A DNA stretch of 64,000 bases from CAZMVU01 sp964569295 (lineage in GTDB: Bacteria > Hydrogenedentota > Hydrogenedentia > Hydrogenedentales > JAGMZX01), in NCBI GenBank assembly GCA_964569295.1, contig CAZMVU010000002.1, forward strand, positions 1 to 64,000. Direction: 5' to 3'. Made by a program: the position numbers and the translations under genes. The notes under the pieces are model-generated. The model saw only the letters and a program-made list of their open reading frames with translations, was not told the DNA's origin and ran no database searches. Each line of letters starts with the position of its first letter. Positions within the stretch are counted from its first letter, which is position 1. Positions 37,603 through 46,097 of this stretch are shown here, one piece after another.

Positions 37603-37878
37603 TCAAGCCCCTTGCTCACCCAAATACCTCTTTGGCGCATGGAAACTTGATAAGGATGTGGGAATTGCTATGGCCGAACTCTTCTTTTCCAACCAAGTGG
37701 CTGCTGTAAATTCCGGGGCCGCAAATCTTGCTGGCCCTCAACATTCTATCTCTTGGGTGACTTCGTGAGGTACCACTACCCGTTCATAAAGCTCCCTCAG
37801 CAAAGCAAGCTTTCCCAAGGCGGTGACCAAAGCAAGCACGGGTCCTGTGTTCATCACAAGCTGGCGCGTTTCAGGCAT
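37603..37878 (-). pseudogene. Broken DUF3368-type PIN toxin
   Basis: Reading the minus strand from an ATG at 37878, which overlaps the stop of the UPF0175 gene by eight bases, gives a PIN-like start: VMNTGPVLALVTALGKLALL, then YERVVVPHEVTQEIEC. This is the DUF3368 pattern. An in-frame TGA stops it at 37740-37738 after 46 codons. Beyond it the same frame still reads RFAAPEFTAATWLEK, as in the family, and then similarity fades and a stop follows at 37605. The remaining acidic PIN residues and the C-terminus are gone. The toxin is therefore dead, leaving its antitoxin partner alone. Confidence 0.7.
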
Positions 37879-38104
37879 TGTCCACATCCGAGGCGAATTC
37901 ATCTTCATCAATGTCTATCGCCGCAACGCCATAGCGAGAAAGCTGCAGAAGAAAACTGACCCGGTCCATTCCCACCATCTGAGCCGCCATTCCCGAAGAA
38001 ATGCGTTTCATCTCGAACAACTTCACCGCCATTGCCATGCGCGCCTCCTCCTCAAACTGGTCGGCCGACTCCTGAAGTACGTCGGGCAAACTGTCGGGAT
38101 ACAA
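37871..38104 (-). CDS. UPF0175-family antitoxin
   Basis: At least 77 aa. EEEARMAMAVKLFEMKRISSGMAAQMVGMDRVSFLLQL matches the UPF0175 pattern of a short ribbon/helix protein (quoted here as positions ~18-55: EEEARMAMAVKLF, then KRISSGMAAQMVGM, then FLLQLSRYGV). Position 38104 is a TTG without a clear ribosome site. The frame opens directly after the MNT stop at 38149 and reads KLTILYPDSLPD just upstream, so the true start may be a rarer codon further up. UPF0175 proteins usually neutralise a DUF3368 PIN toxin encoded next, and that toxin is broken here. Confidence 0.75.
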   Translation of the reverse strand: MYPDSLPDVLQESADQFEEEARMAMAVKLFEMKRISSGMAAQMVGMDRVSFLLQLSRYGVAAIDIDEDEFASDVDNA

Positions 38105-38148
38105 GATTGTGAGTTTACGTGGCCTGATAACCGCATTCCTGTGTTTCT

Positions 38149-38469
38149 TCAGTCAGGCGATTCATACAAAACGATGCCTTGCTCTTTGACTTCCTTGAAA
38201 AACGAATCGCCCAGGGCCAATCGCTCCGCCATTCCCTCCGGTGTTCGCACAAGCAGGTCCATCGGAAAGGGCGGCCGAATATGGCGGCGGATTCTCGTCG
38301 CCATCCGGAAGCTCTTCCGCTCGTTGTGCCGCATAACCACCAGCAGGTCGACATCGGAATCCGGGGTGGGCTTTCCTGATGCATGCGAGCCGAACAGTAC
38401 ACCACGTTGCGGTTCGAAGCGCCGCCCTATCGCACGGCTGATGTGCCTTATGTCTTGCATCTTGACCAT
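38149..38469 (-). CDS. Orphan minimal nucleotidyltransferase (MNT)
   Basis: The protein has 106 aa. The nucleotidyltransferase motif GSHASGKPTPDSDVDLLVV (~27-45) has the GS and the DVD pair intact. Such MNT proteins normally pair with a HEPN protein, as antitoxins that modify (AMPylate) the toxin in known systems. Here no HEPN gene lies next to it: DUF2283 is upstream and UPF0175 downstream. The partner may have been lost or may act in trans with the HEPN at 39326-39706. The ATG at 38469 is the first of two close candidates. Confidence 0.85.
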   Translation of the reverse strand: MVKMQDIRHISRAIGRRFEPQRGVLFGSHASGKPTPDSDVDLLVVMRHNERKSFRMATRIRRHIRPPFPMDLLVRTPEGMAERLALGDSFFKEVKEQGIVLYESPD

Positions 38470-38490
38470 GACGGATTACCAGCCTTCTCC

Positions 38491-38718
38491 TCAAGCCACA
38501 TCCGCAACAATTCCGCGGAGGCGTTCGAGAATCACCTCGGGCTGTTCCGGAGTCACACCGAGGGCCTTGGCGCCCAGAACCTCTATAGCCACCAGTACCT
38601 CGCCCTCTGCGAAATCCAGCGCGATGTCATCACTCAAGCGAACGGTACGGCATTGAAAACTGCCTTCGCGCAATCGAATATCGATGGCATCCGCTTGCGG
38701 GTCATAGGTGATTCTCAT
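38491..38718 (-). CDS. DUF2283-family protein (likely antitoxin)
   Basis: The protein has 75 aa. It opens with MRITYDPQADAIDIRL and contains DDIALDFAEGEVLVAIEVLGA, the two halves of DUF2283. The start overlaps the stop of the DUF4258 gene (ATGA). DUF2283 and DUF4258 genes are often neighbours and are predicted toxin-antitoxin partners, although the biochemical role is not established to my knowledge. Its position downstream of the putative toxin is normal for the pair. Confidence 0.8.
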   Translation of the reverse strand: MRITYDPQADAIDIRLREGSFQCRTVRLSDDIALDFAEGEVLVAIEVLGAKALGVTPEQPEVILERLRGIVADVA

Positions 38719-38993
38719 CGTTCCTGTCCTTCCTGGAAATAGAATGCATACACCGTCACCACCACATACCGCGACTTCTCTTCATCGACTACGGGCATTA
38801 CCTGTTGAATACCATAATACCTGCCGGCCCATAGGCACTGAAACTCCAGGTTCAGTCTGTATTGCCACAAGCCGCGTTGGGCTGGCTCACGCTCTCCGAT
38901 GTGGATGCTCTGAATTACGCTCTCCTCTGCAACACCACGCTCACACATCTTCTGTCGGGCGTGATGTGTAAACACCACCTCTTTCTTCAGCAC
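38715..38993 (-). CDS. DUF4258-family protein (likely toxin)
   Basis: The protein has 92 aa and starts with GTG at 38993 after GGAGCGGGACT. FTHHARQKMCERGV near the N-terminus is the DUF4258 signature, related in layout to RelE/BrnT-type nucleases, followed by a beta-sheet core with YYGIQQVMPVV and YVVVTVYAF. It overlaps the DUF2283 gene by four bases and is likely its toxin partner. Function is inferred from gene pairing only. Confidence 0.78.
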   Translation of the reverse strand: MLKKEVVFTHHARQKMCERGVAEESVIQSIHIGEREPAQRGLWQYRLNLEFQCLWAGRYYGIQQVMPVVDEEKSRYVVVTVYAFYFQEGQER

Positions 38994-39023
38994 AGTCCCG
39001 CTCCATGACGGACGTGGCGCTGC

Positions 39024-39347
39024 TTACACTGCCACCTCGATGCCCTCGCGCCGTGCTATTTCGAGAATGGGGCGGCCGTCATCCGTCTCCCACTCCCGCT
39101 CGCCGCAGGGAATCGGTTCGATGCGTTCATCTGCGTCCCTTGTAGCAATCCAAAGCTGTTCCACAAGAGCTATGTCGTATGGCTTGTCAAACTCTGGCGC
39201 TATTACAACGACGTCTATGTCGCTCCACGCGCGGGTGGCGTCTCTAGCGAAGGAACCGTAAAGCACCACACGGCTGGCGTGTATTCCATACTTGGGCAGC
39301 ACCTCCAAGTACTGCCGAAGCTTCCCTATAACTGAGCTTTCAGCCAT
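39024..39347 (-). CDS. MNT-domain nucleotidyltransferase (antitoxin of HEPN pair)
   Basis: The protein has 107 aa with the motif LYGSFARDATRAWSDIDVVVIA (~29-50). The start lies 22 bases inside the upstream HEPN gene, so translation is coupled. In characterised HEPN-MNT systems the MNT adds AMP to the HEPN toxin and so blocks it. The C-terminal half (ERIEPIPCGEREW) is typical of this MNT group. Confidence 0.88.
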   Translation of the reverse strand: MAESSVIGKLRQYLEVLPKYGIHASRVVLYGSFARDATRAWSDIDVVVIAPEFDKPYDIALVEQLWIATRDADERIEPIPCGEREWETDDGRPILEIARREGIEVAV

Positions 39348-39706
39348 TCCAATGTTTCCTGGGCGACATCTATCAAATCCTCTGCGTGTTCTCTTGAAAG
39401 TGCCGTACTGCCTCCAGAATCAGGATATCGCCCTACCAGTTGATACGCATTGAGTCGTGAGAAAAACTGCAACACCTCATCCGTGACGTTTAGGCCCGTC
39501 CGGTTGGACAAGGTCAGGAGATTATGAATCTTTGGAGGCACCTCTTGCGTCTCTTTCACCACATGGGCCTTGAGCATTTTCTCGACTGCCAGGTGCAGAA
39601 AAAACAACCCGTGGTGCAGCCGTCCGTTCCCTACAAGTTCCCGCGCGACCTCGAAGTCTTCCTCCGAGCCCGCGCGCCAGTGGGCTATGTGTTTCTGGAT
39701 ATCCAT
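39326..39706 (-). CDS. HEPN-domain protein (toxin of HEPN-MNT pair)
   Basis: The protein has 126 aa. GRLHHGLFFLHLAVEKMLKA (~28-47) matches the HEPN signature YxxalfhlhqAvEKxLKA, and the helical plan fits. The RX4-6H ribonuclease motif seen in HepT-type toxins is not obvious, so activity may be reduced or different. It is the first gene of the minus-strand toxin-antitoxin run and overlaps the MNT gene. Confidence 0.88.
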   Translation of the reverse strand: MDIQKHIAHWRAGSEEDFEVARELVGNGRLHHGLFFLHLAVEKMLKAHVVKETQEVPPKIHNLLTLSNRTGLNVTDEVLQFFSRLNAYQLVGRYPDSGGSTALSREHAEDLIDVAQETLEWLKAQL

Positions 39707-39739
39707 CCTACACGGAGCATTCTGCGCAAGAGCGCTGCA

Positions 39740-40636
39740 TCACCCATACTTCTGATTCAGCTCGTCCACGGCCTTCTTGCAGCGCTCGGTCATGTCCCAG
39801 GCATCCGGCCAGAAGCACAGGTCGATGGTCCACCAGTCGTGCGGTACGCCCGCCTGGTTCAGCTCGGGCAGGAGCGCATCGAAATCGAGGATGCCGTCGC
39901 CGAAGGGGGCGTGGGTGCTGGTTTCATCGTCGTGGAGCGTGCCGTCCGAGTCGATGAGATGGATGTGGTTTATCTTGCCGCGCAGCTTCTGCGCCAGCTC
40001 GAGGGCGCCGCCGGGCAGGGTTTCCTTTTCGCCGGGCTGGCGCGCGCCCACGGCGGCCACCATATGCGCGTGGCAGGTGTCGAACTGCACGCCGAAGTTG
40101 TCATCGCCCACGCCATCCACGATCCGCAGGATGTCCGATGGTTTGTTGAAGGCGAAGCCCGGCTCGAACTCCCAGGTGACATACACGCCCTTGTCCGCCG
40201 CTTCCCGCGCGCACACCTTCCACGCATCCACTGCGCGCTTGAACGCCACCTCGGGGGCCACCTGCTCGAAGATGGTCGGCGGCTGCACGGAATCCACGCG
40301 AATACCCGGGATACCAAGGTCCACGCAGAAGTCCAGGTTCTTGCGGAACTCATCGAGGTAGGCCGTATTGTCTTCGGCGTCGAGCAGGTGCTCGCCCCAC
40401 AGGTTGGCCGCGAGCCCCGAGAACGCCAGGCCCGCATTGGCCACCTGGTTCTTGCAGGCTTCGCGTTCCTCTTTTTTGGTCAGGTTGTCCGGGTTCGGGT
40501 GTATGCCGAAGCCACCCAACTCGACCCCGTCGAAGCCGAGTTCGGCCAGCTTGTAGATGACCTCGTCCCAGGGTACGGGGTTGTTCTCATAGGGGCCGAT
40601 CGAATAGGCCCAACTGCCAATGGATATCCGTTTCAT
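39740..40636 (-). CDS. Sugar phosphate isomerase/epimerase (TIM barrel)
   Basis: The protein has 298 aa. The ATG at 40636 follows GGGAGGGCG; an upstream ATG adds 31 weak residues. The AP-endonuclease-2/xylose-isomerase-like barrel shows GFDGVELGGFG, then VTWEFEPG (metal-ligand Glu), VQFDTCHAHM and INHIHLIDSDG with the expected acidic and His ligands. Members isomerise or dehydrate inositols and rare sugars. It probably worked with the Gfo/Idh gene at 36374-37510 before the toxin-antitoxin genes came to lie between them. Confidence 0.88.
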   Translation of the reverse strand: MKRISIGSWAYSIGPYENNPVPWDEVIYKLAELGFDGVELGGFGIHPNPDNLTKKEEREACKNQVANAGLAFSGLAANLWGEHLLDAEDNTAYLDEFRKNLDFCVDLGIPGIRVDSVQPPTIFEQVAPEVAFKRAVDAWKVCAREAADKGVYVTWEFEPGFAFNKPSDILRIVDGVGDDNFGVQFDTCHAHMVAAVGARQPGEKETLPGGALELAQKLRGKINHIHLIDSDGTLHDDETSTHAPFGDGILDFDALLPELNQAGVPHDWWTIDLCFWPDAWDMTERCKKAVDELNQKYG

Positions 40637-40712
40637 CAAAGTCGCCCTCCCTTTCTGGCGCGCATCGCGCATGTTAAGCCAATTCTTCATAGTAGCAGAA
40701 TCCGGATGCGAG

Positions 40713-41297
40713 TCAAATGAACCCGTCAACCGAAAAAACGAGACGTGGCCCGATCAGTCCGACACACGTAGGGTCATCCAAATAATCGTTCTCATCACCG
40801 TATGCGTATTCGCGCCGCGTGTGCAGAAAACGGTCAATCAACCACTTGTGACTCGGCATCGTGATATCGTATTCGTTTCCGTCTCCTCCGGAACCCGTGT
40901 ATTCTGCTCCGTAGTAAGCCGGAAAGAAAACACAGGGGTAGCCGCCACGCCGCAAGAGGATGATGGCATACGCCAAGGGCTTGAACCAGGCCTCGACGAC
41001 CGATTCCAGAGACTGCAACGGTTGGGTGTCGTGGTTGCTGACAAGCGCCACGGCCATGTCGGGGTAGTCCTGCACCAGGCTCCCGTCAAAAATGGCTCTC
41101 AGGTCATACGCGCTTCCCTCACGTCCGGCAGCCGCCAAGTTGTAGTGGAGTCCGGCATCGAACAGCATGAGATTGCTTTCGGTCACATCGACAAAGTGCT
41201 CCAGTGCGCCGCTGGAAGCGCTCGAGACGTTTGCGGCATATTGCCGACTGACTGGCGGTCCTGCTACCGTGCGCCGGGAGGCCGGGTGGCTTGTGTG
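40713..41297 (-). pseudogene. Remnant of an alpha-amylase (GH13_5-like)
   Basis: A minus-strand frame, open from 41297, reads like the middle of a bacterial cytoplasmic-type alpha-amylase: ESNLMLFDAGLHYNLAAAG, FDGSLVQDYPDMAVALVSN, then NHDTQPLQSLESVVEAWFKP, YPCVFFPAYYG and TRREYAYGDENDYLDDP. The NHD catalytic Asp is kept. The usual GEYW site with the catalytic Glu is replaced by RQYA, the first two-thirds of the enzyme is absent, and the C-domain is cut off by a TGA. A GTG at 41186 could start a 157-aa protein, but it would be inactive. This is a decayed fragment beside live sugar genes. Confidence 0.75.
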
Positions 41298-41358
41298 TCA
41301 TCCGCACCGTGCAACGCACGCGAGAAACAGGAATCCCACGCAGGAAAGGCTTTGTCCA

Positions 41359-42573
41359 ATGCATACATTGCTTGCGCTCATCACGCTCATGGGGTGCGCG
41401 GACGCCACCGTGGAAATAGAAGCCTTATCTGGCCAGGCGCCGCTGGGCTACGCTGAAATCCACGGGGTGGCCGCCGGCGAATTCAATGTGGACTACTGGG
41501 AGTCCGGCAACCTCCACTTCCTCAGCGACCACCGTATGCCCCTGATTGAATCGCGGCTTGAAGGCGTGTACCGCAACATCTACGCGCCTTCGGCGGTGCG
41601 GCTTGAAGACGCCTGGCACGTGTACTACGGCGCTTGGGACGGCGTGCACACGGGAAACGACCGCATCTACCGGTTGGAAACAGAGGGCTTCCTGGACTTC
41701 AAAAACCGGCGCACCATCATCGAACACGGCGATTTCATTCACGTGTGCAATGTGAATGTGTCCCCGCGCGAAGATGGCGGGTTCGACATGATGTGCACAA
41801 CCTACCCGGACAGCAACGGTATGAACAAACCGGCCTTCTTCTCCTCACCCGGCGATGAAACCTGGAACGGCACGACGGCGCCCTACCCCGCGCGGCAGAA
41901 AGACATCGTCGAGATAGCCGGGTATCCCGATTACGCCGGCGCCGACATCAACGGAATGAATGTGCTCCTGCGGGAAGGCGATCAGATTCGGCTGTATCAC
42001 GGTGATTTCAACAACCGGGGGCACGTCTTCCGCGCAACCAGCACGGATGGAAAGCACTTCACTTCCGAGGGCAGCGTGCTCGAAGCGCCGCAATACGTGA
42101 ACGACGTCAAGGTCTTCGAGAACGGCGGCGAAAAGACGTACCTCATGGCGTTGCATCAGAATGGCGATACCCTGTGGTACAGCCTGTCCGAAAGCGGCAC
42201 CGCGTTCGACGCGCCCAAGGTGCTGGGAAAGAACGAAAGCGCCGCCGACCGCTACATCGTGGCCATTGGCTGGGTGCGTGACGGCCGGCGGCTGTTGGGC
42301 TACCTCTATGGCGCGGGCCCCGTGTCCACATTGAACCGCAACCGCCTGTTCGCGCGCTGGCTGCAGAAACGCCTCGTGTTCAAGGCAGAGCAGGGTGACC
42401 GCATCGAGGCGTCACACGCCCTCGGCCCGGACCGCCAGCTTCTCCCCGTGCCCGATGAACAGCCCCTGAAAGGGAAGTTCGAGGTCTACGCGGAAGACGG
42501 GGTCACACAACTCGGTGTATCTGACCCCGTCGAGCTCCGCAGCGGCGGGGTGCTGCGGCTGAATCTGCGTTGA
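41359..42573 (+). CDS. Beta-propeller glycosidase-like lipoprotein
   Basis: The protein has 404 aa; GGAAAGG lies ten bases before the ATG at 41359. The N-terminus LITLMGC looks like a short lipobox signal, although it lacks positive charges. The rest resembles five-bladed propeller glycosidases or glycan-binding proteins: YRNIYAPSAVRLEDAWHVYYG, RTIIEHGDFIHVCN, and repeated H-x-G/N and D-x-N blades. No family can be assigned with certainty. It converges on the large GH106-like gene, 14 bases away, so both probably serve the same plant or algal polysaccharide. Confidence 0.6.
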   Translation: MHTLLALITLMGCADATVEIEALSGQAPLGYAEIHGVAAGEFNVDYWESGNLHFLSDHRMPLIESRLEGVYRNIYAPSAVRLEDAWHVYYGAWDGVHTGNDRIYRLETEGFLDFKNRRTIIEHGDFIHVCNVNVSPREDGGFDMMCTTYPDSNGMNKPAFFSSPGDETWNGTTAPYPARQKDIVEIAGYPDYAGADINGMNVLLREGDQIRLYHGDFNNRGHVFRATSTDGKHFTSEGSVLEAPQYVNDVKVFENGGEKTYLMALHQNGDTLWYSLSESGTAFDAPKVLGKNESAADRYIVAIGWVRDGRRLLGYLYGAGPVSTLNRNRLFARWLQKRLVFKAEQGDRIEASHALGPDRQLLPVPDEQPLKGKFEVYAEDGVTQLGVSDPVELRSGGVLRLNLR

Positions 42574-42587
42574 TAGCCGCTGGCTTC

Positions 42588-45500
42588 CTACTCCAGAGGT
42601 TTCCAAGACACTGCCATCAGGCGCACCGGGCCGAGCAGGCCGGAGGTGGTGAGCGGCATATCCGGCGTGAACTTGGTGACGTTGGTTTTCGTGAGGCGTT
42701 CGGCTTCCGGGAGGGCGGCGTCGCCAATGAGGCGGTTGGGCCAGTTGTTGACGACATCGACCTCGAGGACGTTCTCACCGGCGCGCAGTGCGCCGGATGC
42801 GTCGGCGCGGAAGGGCGGTGTCCAGACGACGCCGAGGTCTTGGCCGTTGAGCCGCACCGAGGCAACCTCGCGCACGTCGCCGAGGTCGAGGGCATATGTG
42901 TTTTCGGGTTCCAGCTTGGCCGTTGGTATATCGAAGGCCGTTTGGTAGGTGGCGGTTCCTGAATAATGCCGGATGTCCTTCTCCGGGCGTTCGGTCCAGC
43001 TTATGAGCTCGGGGAACGCGACCGATGCCGGCCCGCCCCACTTCGGGTCGAATGCCACGGTCCAGGGGCCGGTGATTTCAAAGACGGGCTCGCAACGCTG
43101 AAAGTTGGGCGTACCGTCGGGTTCATTGTCCGATTCGCGGAAGACCACGAACAGTGCGCCATAGGGCGGGAACGCAAGCGGCAGGGTGGTAGTCGCCGTA
43201 TTCACCGTGTAATCCGTTGCATCGCGGACTTCGCCCGTCAGCGGATCCCAGAAGCTCGGCGTTTTCCCGGTCACTCGGAAAGTGAACACCGCACCTGCCG
43301 GCGCTTCACTGCGGTTCGACACGAAGTAGATGTCGGCATCGCCGGTCCGGCGGTGGATATAGCCGAACGCATCGTCCGCCGCGTCCCATGCGCAATCCGG
43401 CGGCACGGCCTCCTCGGCGAGCACATCGCGCGCGGCCATGCCCCAGGCGACACGGCCCTTGCCTGTGCGGCGTTGGCTGGCGGTGCTTTCCTCCGCACCC
43501 CAGAGCGCCTCGGCGAGTTCAGCGAAGTGTCGCCGGTCCTTTTCTCCCCCGGTGAGGCTCGCCGTGCGCACCGGCTTCGGGCCGAGCACGGTGGCGCCCG
43601 CACGCACGAGTTGGTCCACCTTTTCCAGGGCCGCGAGCGAAAGAATCCGGTGATCGGGCAGCACGAGCAGCCGGTAGCGCATGCCGCTGGGCAAGGTCAG
43701 CCGTTCGTCGTCCCACCGGAGCTTATCGACGAGCACCTCCTCGCTCAGCACGTCGTAGTCGTAGCCCGGCAATGCGCCGGCCGGGTCGGCCTCTTTCCGC
43801 TGCGCGATGTTCGGTATATGGTCGCCGTAGTAATAGGCGGCGTCCGCAATGAACCGCCCTTGCTGCAAGAGGAACTGCGCACGGTTCATATACGCCACGA
43901 CCTCGCCCGCCGCCATGTCCCACCAGGTGACCTGCGGGTTGAAGTGCGTACCCGCGAAGTACTCCTGCCCGGGGATGCCCATTGCCGCTGGCGAACAAGT
44001 AAAGGTGTGGATGAAGGAGAGGTTGAGACCGGCACAGGCTTCATGGTCGAAGCTGGGCTTCACCATGCGCCACAGGCTGTCTTCCCAATGCGGGCCGATG
44101 GAGGTGAACGCTTCCGCCGCTACGCGCGGCCTGCCGTAGGTATGCGCCGCGCTCGCCGCCTGCTTCACGAAGAACCGGTTCTCCGGGGTGGGCCGGTGCG
44201 GCGAGGGCACCCAGAACTCGCCCATGGGCATGTCGGCAAGCCCGAGGTTTTCGATGCCGTCGAGCGGCCCCGCGTGCGGCCCGCCGGACTCGGGATGCAC
44301 CTCGAGTCCGCGCTCGTGCGCCATCTTGGCGAAGTGGGCATAGTGATTCTCCGCCACGCACTCGGCAATGGTCTTGCGGAAATCGGCGAGGAAACGGTTC
44401 GACGCGTCGCGGCTTTCGATGATCTTTCCCGCAAACACCGGCAGATACGGCAACAGGTCATAGCCCCGGCGCGCGCGGAATTCCCCGGCGAACCCGGGCG
44501 TCCAGTTCATGCCGCCGCACTCCCAACTGTCCGTGTGCAGATAGCGCAACGTCTTGCCCGTCAGCGGGCCGATCTCGTCGAGGAGCGGCTGCACATGGCG
44601 GGCCCAGTAGGCCTCAAAGACCGGCGTGCTCATGTAGTCGAGCACGGGACCCTGCCAGTCGCCGCTCGCCGTGGACACATGGGCGCCGGTGAGCGTGTAG
44701 CCGAAGCGCAGGATGGTCCACGCGCCCTCGGGGGCCTCCCAGTTCAGGTTGCCATCGCTATCCAGATGCTCGGTCAGGTCAAGCGTGTCCTCAGCGCGCG
44801 CATGTTCTTCGCCCGGCGTGTCCGGCATGCTCTCGAGCAGAAACCGGCAGTCGGGCGCGGAACCGCCTAACTCACGGAAACCCGCCTTCAACCGCAGGTC
44901 CTGCACGGGCAGGCCACGGCGCATGGCAGCGATGGGTTGGCCGTCCGCATCGAGCAGGCGCCACTCGGCCACCTGCACATTGCGCGGCGCATCGGGCGAG
45001 CGGGGATCATAGGCGTCCGTCATGACGAGGCGGAATATCTTCGCGGATACCGGATCAAAGCGCCGGGTGGCCGGCTTGCCGTCTTGCATGGTGAATCGTT
45101 CGACGCGGGATGATTTGTCCTGCGCGTTCACGGTCTCGAGTTGACACCGGCGCGGGCCGTAGCCGGGGCGTCCCATCACCTCCACACCGCCCACGGTGAC
45201 AGGCGCCTCGAATTCGAGCTGGAGCCATGCCGGGTTATCGCGCGTCGGGCCGTCGCCCGGGTCGATGCCCTCGGATACCCAGTAGCTGCCCGTGTCGCCG
45301 TCGGCCGCCTTGGCGGCGGGGTGTCCTTCCTGTGACGAACTGGCCATGCACACCGGTGCGTGACCCGCGCTTTCACCGGTCCGCTGGCGATAGGCAAGGA
45401 CGGCTACATCGCGGTAGAAGCCGTCGCGCGCATCGGGCATGGGCAGTGACAGCGGTTCGGCGTGCGGCCCCGTCACCGTGGTTTCCGACCAGGCCAACTG

Positions 45501-45911
45501 CTTGGCCGCCTCCTCGGGGGAGACGTCGGGGCCGCCGAGGTTCCAGCCGCTCTGAATGTTGAGGCCGAGTTCGAGGCCGAGCCGGTCCGCCTCGGTGACG
45601 GCATGCTTGAACAATGCGCGCCATGCCGGTGTGCCATACATGGGCCCGGCGGGTACGCGTGTGACCGTGCGGTGTGCCGAACTGCTCGCGTCGAAAATGA
45701 GCGCGCCGCCGAAGCCCTTCGCCTTCATTTCCTCGATGTCGCGCGTGATGGCCTCGGCCGTCACGTTGCCGTTGAGCCACCACCAGTAGCAGCGTGTGCG
45801 CGCCTCGAGCGGCGGGCCGGCGAACCCGGCTTCGAGACCATCAGCCGCGGCAAGGGCGGCCATTGCCTGGGTACAGAGTAATACGGCGGCGATCGTCTTC
45901 ATTCGCAGCAT
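42588..45911 (-). CDS. Large GH106-like (alpha-L-rhamnosidase-type) secreted glycoside hydrolase
   Basis: The protein has 1107 aa. The ATG at 45911 follows AAGGAG at seven bases; a second ATG lies three codons later. A signal peptide precedes LEARTRCYWWWLNGNVTAEA, which with DIEEMKAKGFGGALIFDAS is typical of the GH106/rhamnosidase-like group. Further marks are LGLELGLNIQSGWNLGGPDV, VHPESGGPHAG and TDSWECGGMNWTPGF with acidic residues, and a C-terminal carbohydrate-binding beta-sandwich (LRAGENVLEVDVVNNWPNRL). It should remove rhamnose or a similar sugar from pectin-like or sulfated polysaccharide. The precise linkage is unknown. Confidence 0.8.
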   Translation of the reverse strand: MLRMKTIAAVLLCTQAMAALAAADGLEAGFAGPPLEARTRCYWWWLNGNVTAEAITRDIEEMKAKGFGGALIFDASSSAHRTVTRVPAGPMYGTPAWRALFKHAVTEADRLGLELGLNIQSGWNLGGPDVSPEEAAKQLAWSETTVTGPHAEPLSLPMPDARDGFYRDVAVLAYRQRTGESAGHAPVCMASSSQEGHPAAKAADGDTGSYWVSEGIDPGDGPTRDNPAWLQLEFEAPVTVGGVEVMGRPGYGPRRCQLETVNAQDKSSRVERFTMQDGKPATRRFDPVSAKIFRLVMTDAYDPRSPDAPRNVQVAEWRLLDADGQPIAAMRRGLPVQDLRLKAGFRELGGSAPDCRFLLESMPDTPGEEHARAEDTLDLTEHLDSDGNLNWEAPEGAWTILRFGYTLTGAHVSTASGDWQGPVLDYMSTPVFEAYWARHVQPLLDEIGPLTGKTLRYLHTDSWECGGMNWTPGFAGEFRARRGYDLLPYLPVFAGKIIESRDASNRFLADFRKTIAECVAENHYAHFAKMAHERGLEVHPESGGPHAGPLDGIENLGLADMPMGEFWVPSPHRPTPENRFFVKQAASAAHTYGRPRVAAEAFTSIGPHWEDSLWRMVKPSFDHEACAGLNLSFIHTFTCSPAAMGIPGQEYFAGTHFNPQVTWWDMAAGEVVAYMNRAQFLLQQGRFIADAAYYYGDHIPNIAQRKEADPAGALPGYDYDVLSEEVLVDKLRWDDERLTLPSGMRYRLLVLPDHRILSLAALEKVDQLVRAGATVLGPKPVRTASLTGGEKDRRHFAELAEALWGAEESTASQRRTGKGRVAWGMAARDVLAEEAVPPDCAWDAADDAFGYIHRRTGDADIYFVSNRSEAPAGAVFTFRVTGKTPSFWDPLTGEVRDATDYTVNTATTTLPLAFPPYGALFVVFRESDNEPDGTPNFQRCEPVFEITGPWTVAFDPKWGGPASVAFPELISWTERPEKDIRHYSGTATYQTAFDIPTAKLEPENTYALDLGDVREVASVRLNGQDLGVVWTPPFRADASGALRAGENVLEVDVVNNWPNRLIGDAALPEAERLTKTNVTKFTPDMPLTTSGLLGPVRLMAVSWKPLE

Positions 45912-46097
45912 GGCACGGCTCCTTGTGTGCGGGGACATGGCCTATTCGGTCTTTATCTCGGGCAGGACAACGAACCCCAACTGGCGCAAGGCACGCCGAT
46001 GAAGCCATCCTTGCCGGCGATCACGCGCGTCCGCAGTATCTCTTTTTCAAGTTCGCCCATATTCCAATTATCGCAACTTTCGCCATCGGGCGCCAAG

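Noticed and set aside
41119..41364. 81-codon minus-strand frame near the amylase remnant
   Set aside because: It is in another frame than the amylase similarity and has no recognisable content.
45939..46097. Possible 35-codon peptide on the minus strand between ParE and the GH106-like gene
   Set aside because: It is short, has no ribosome site and matches nothing that I recognise.
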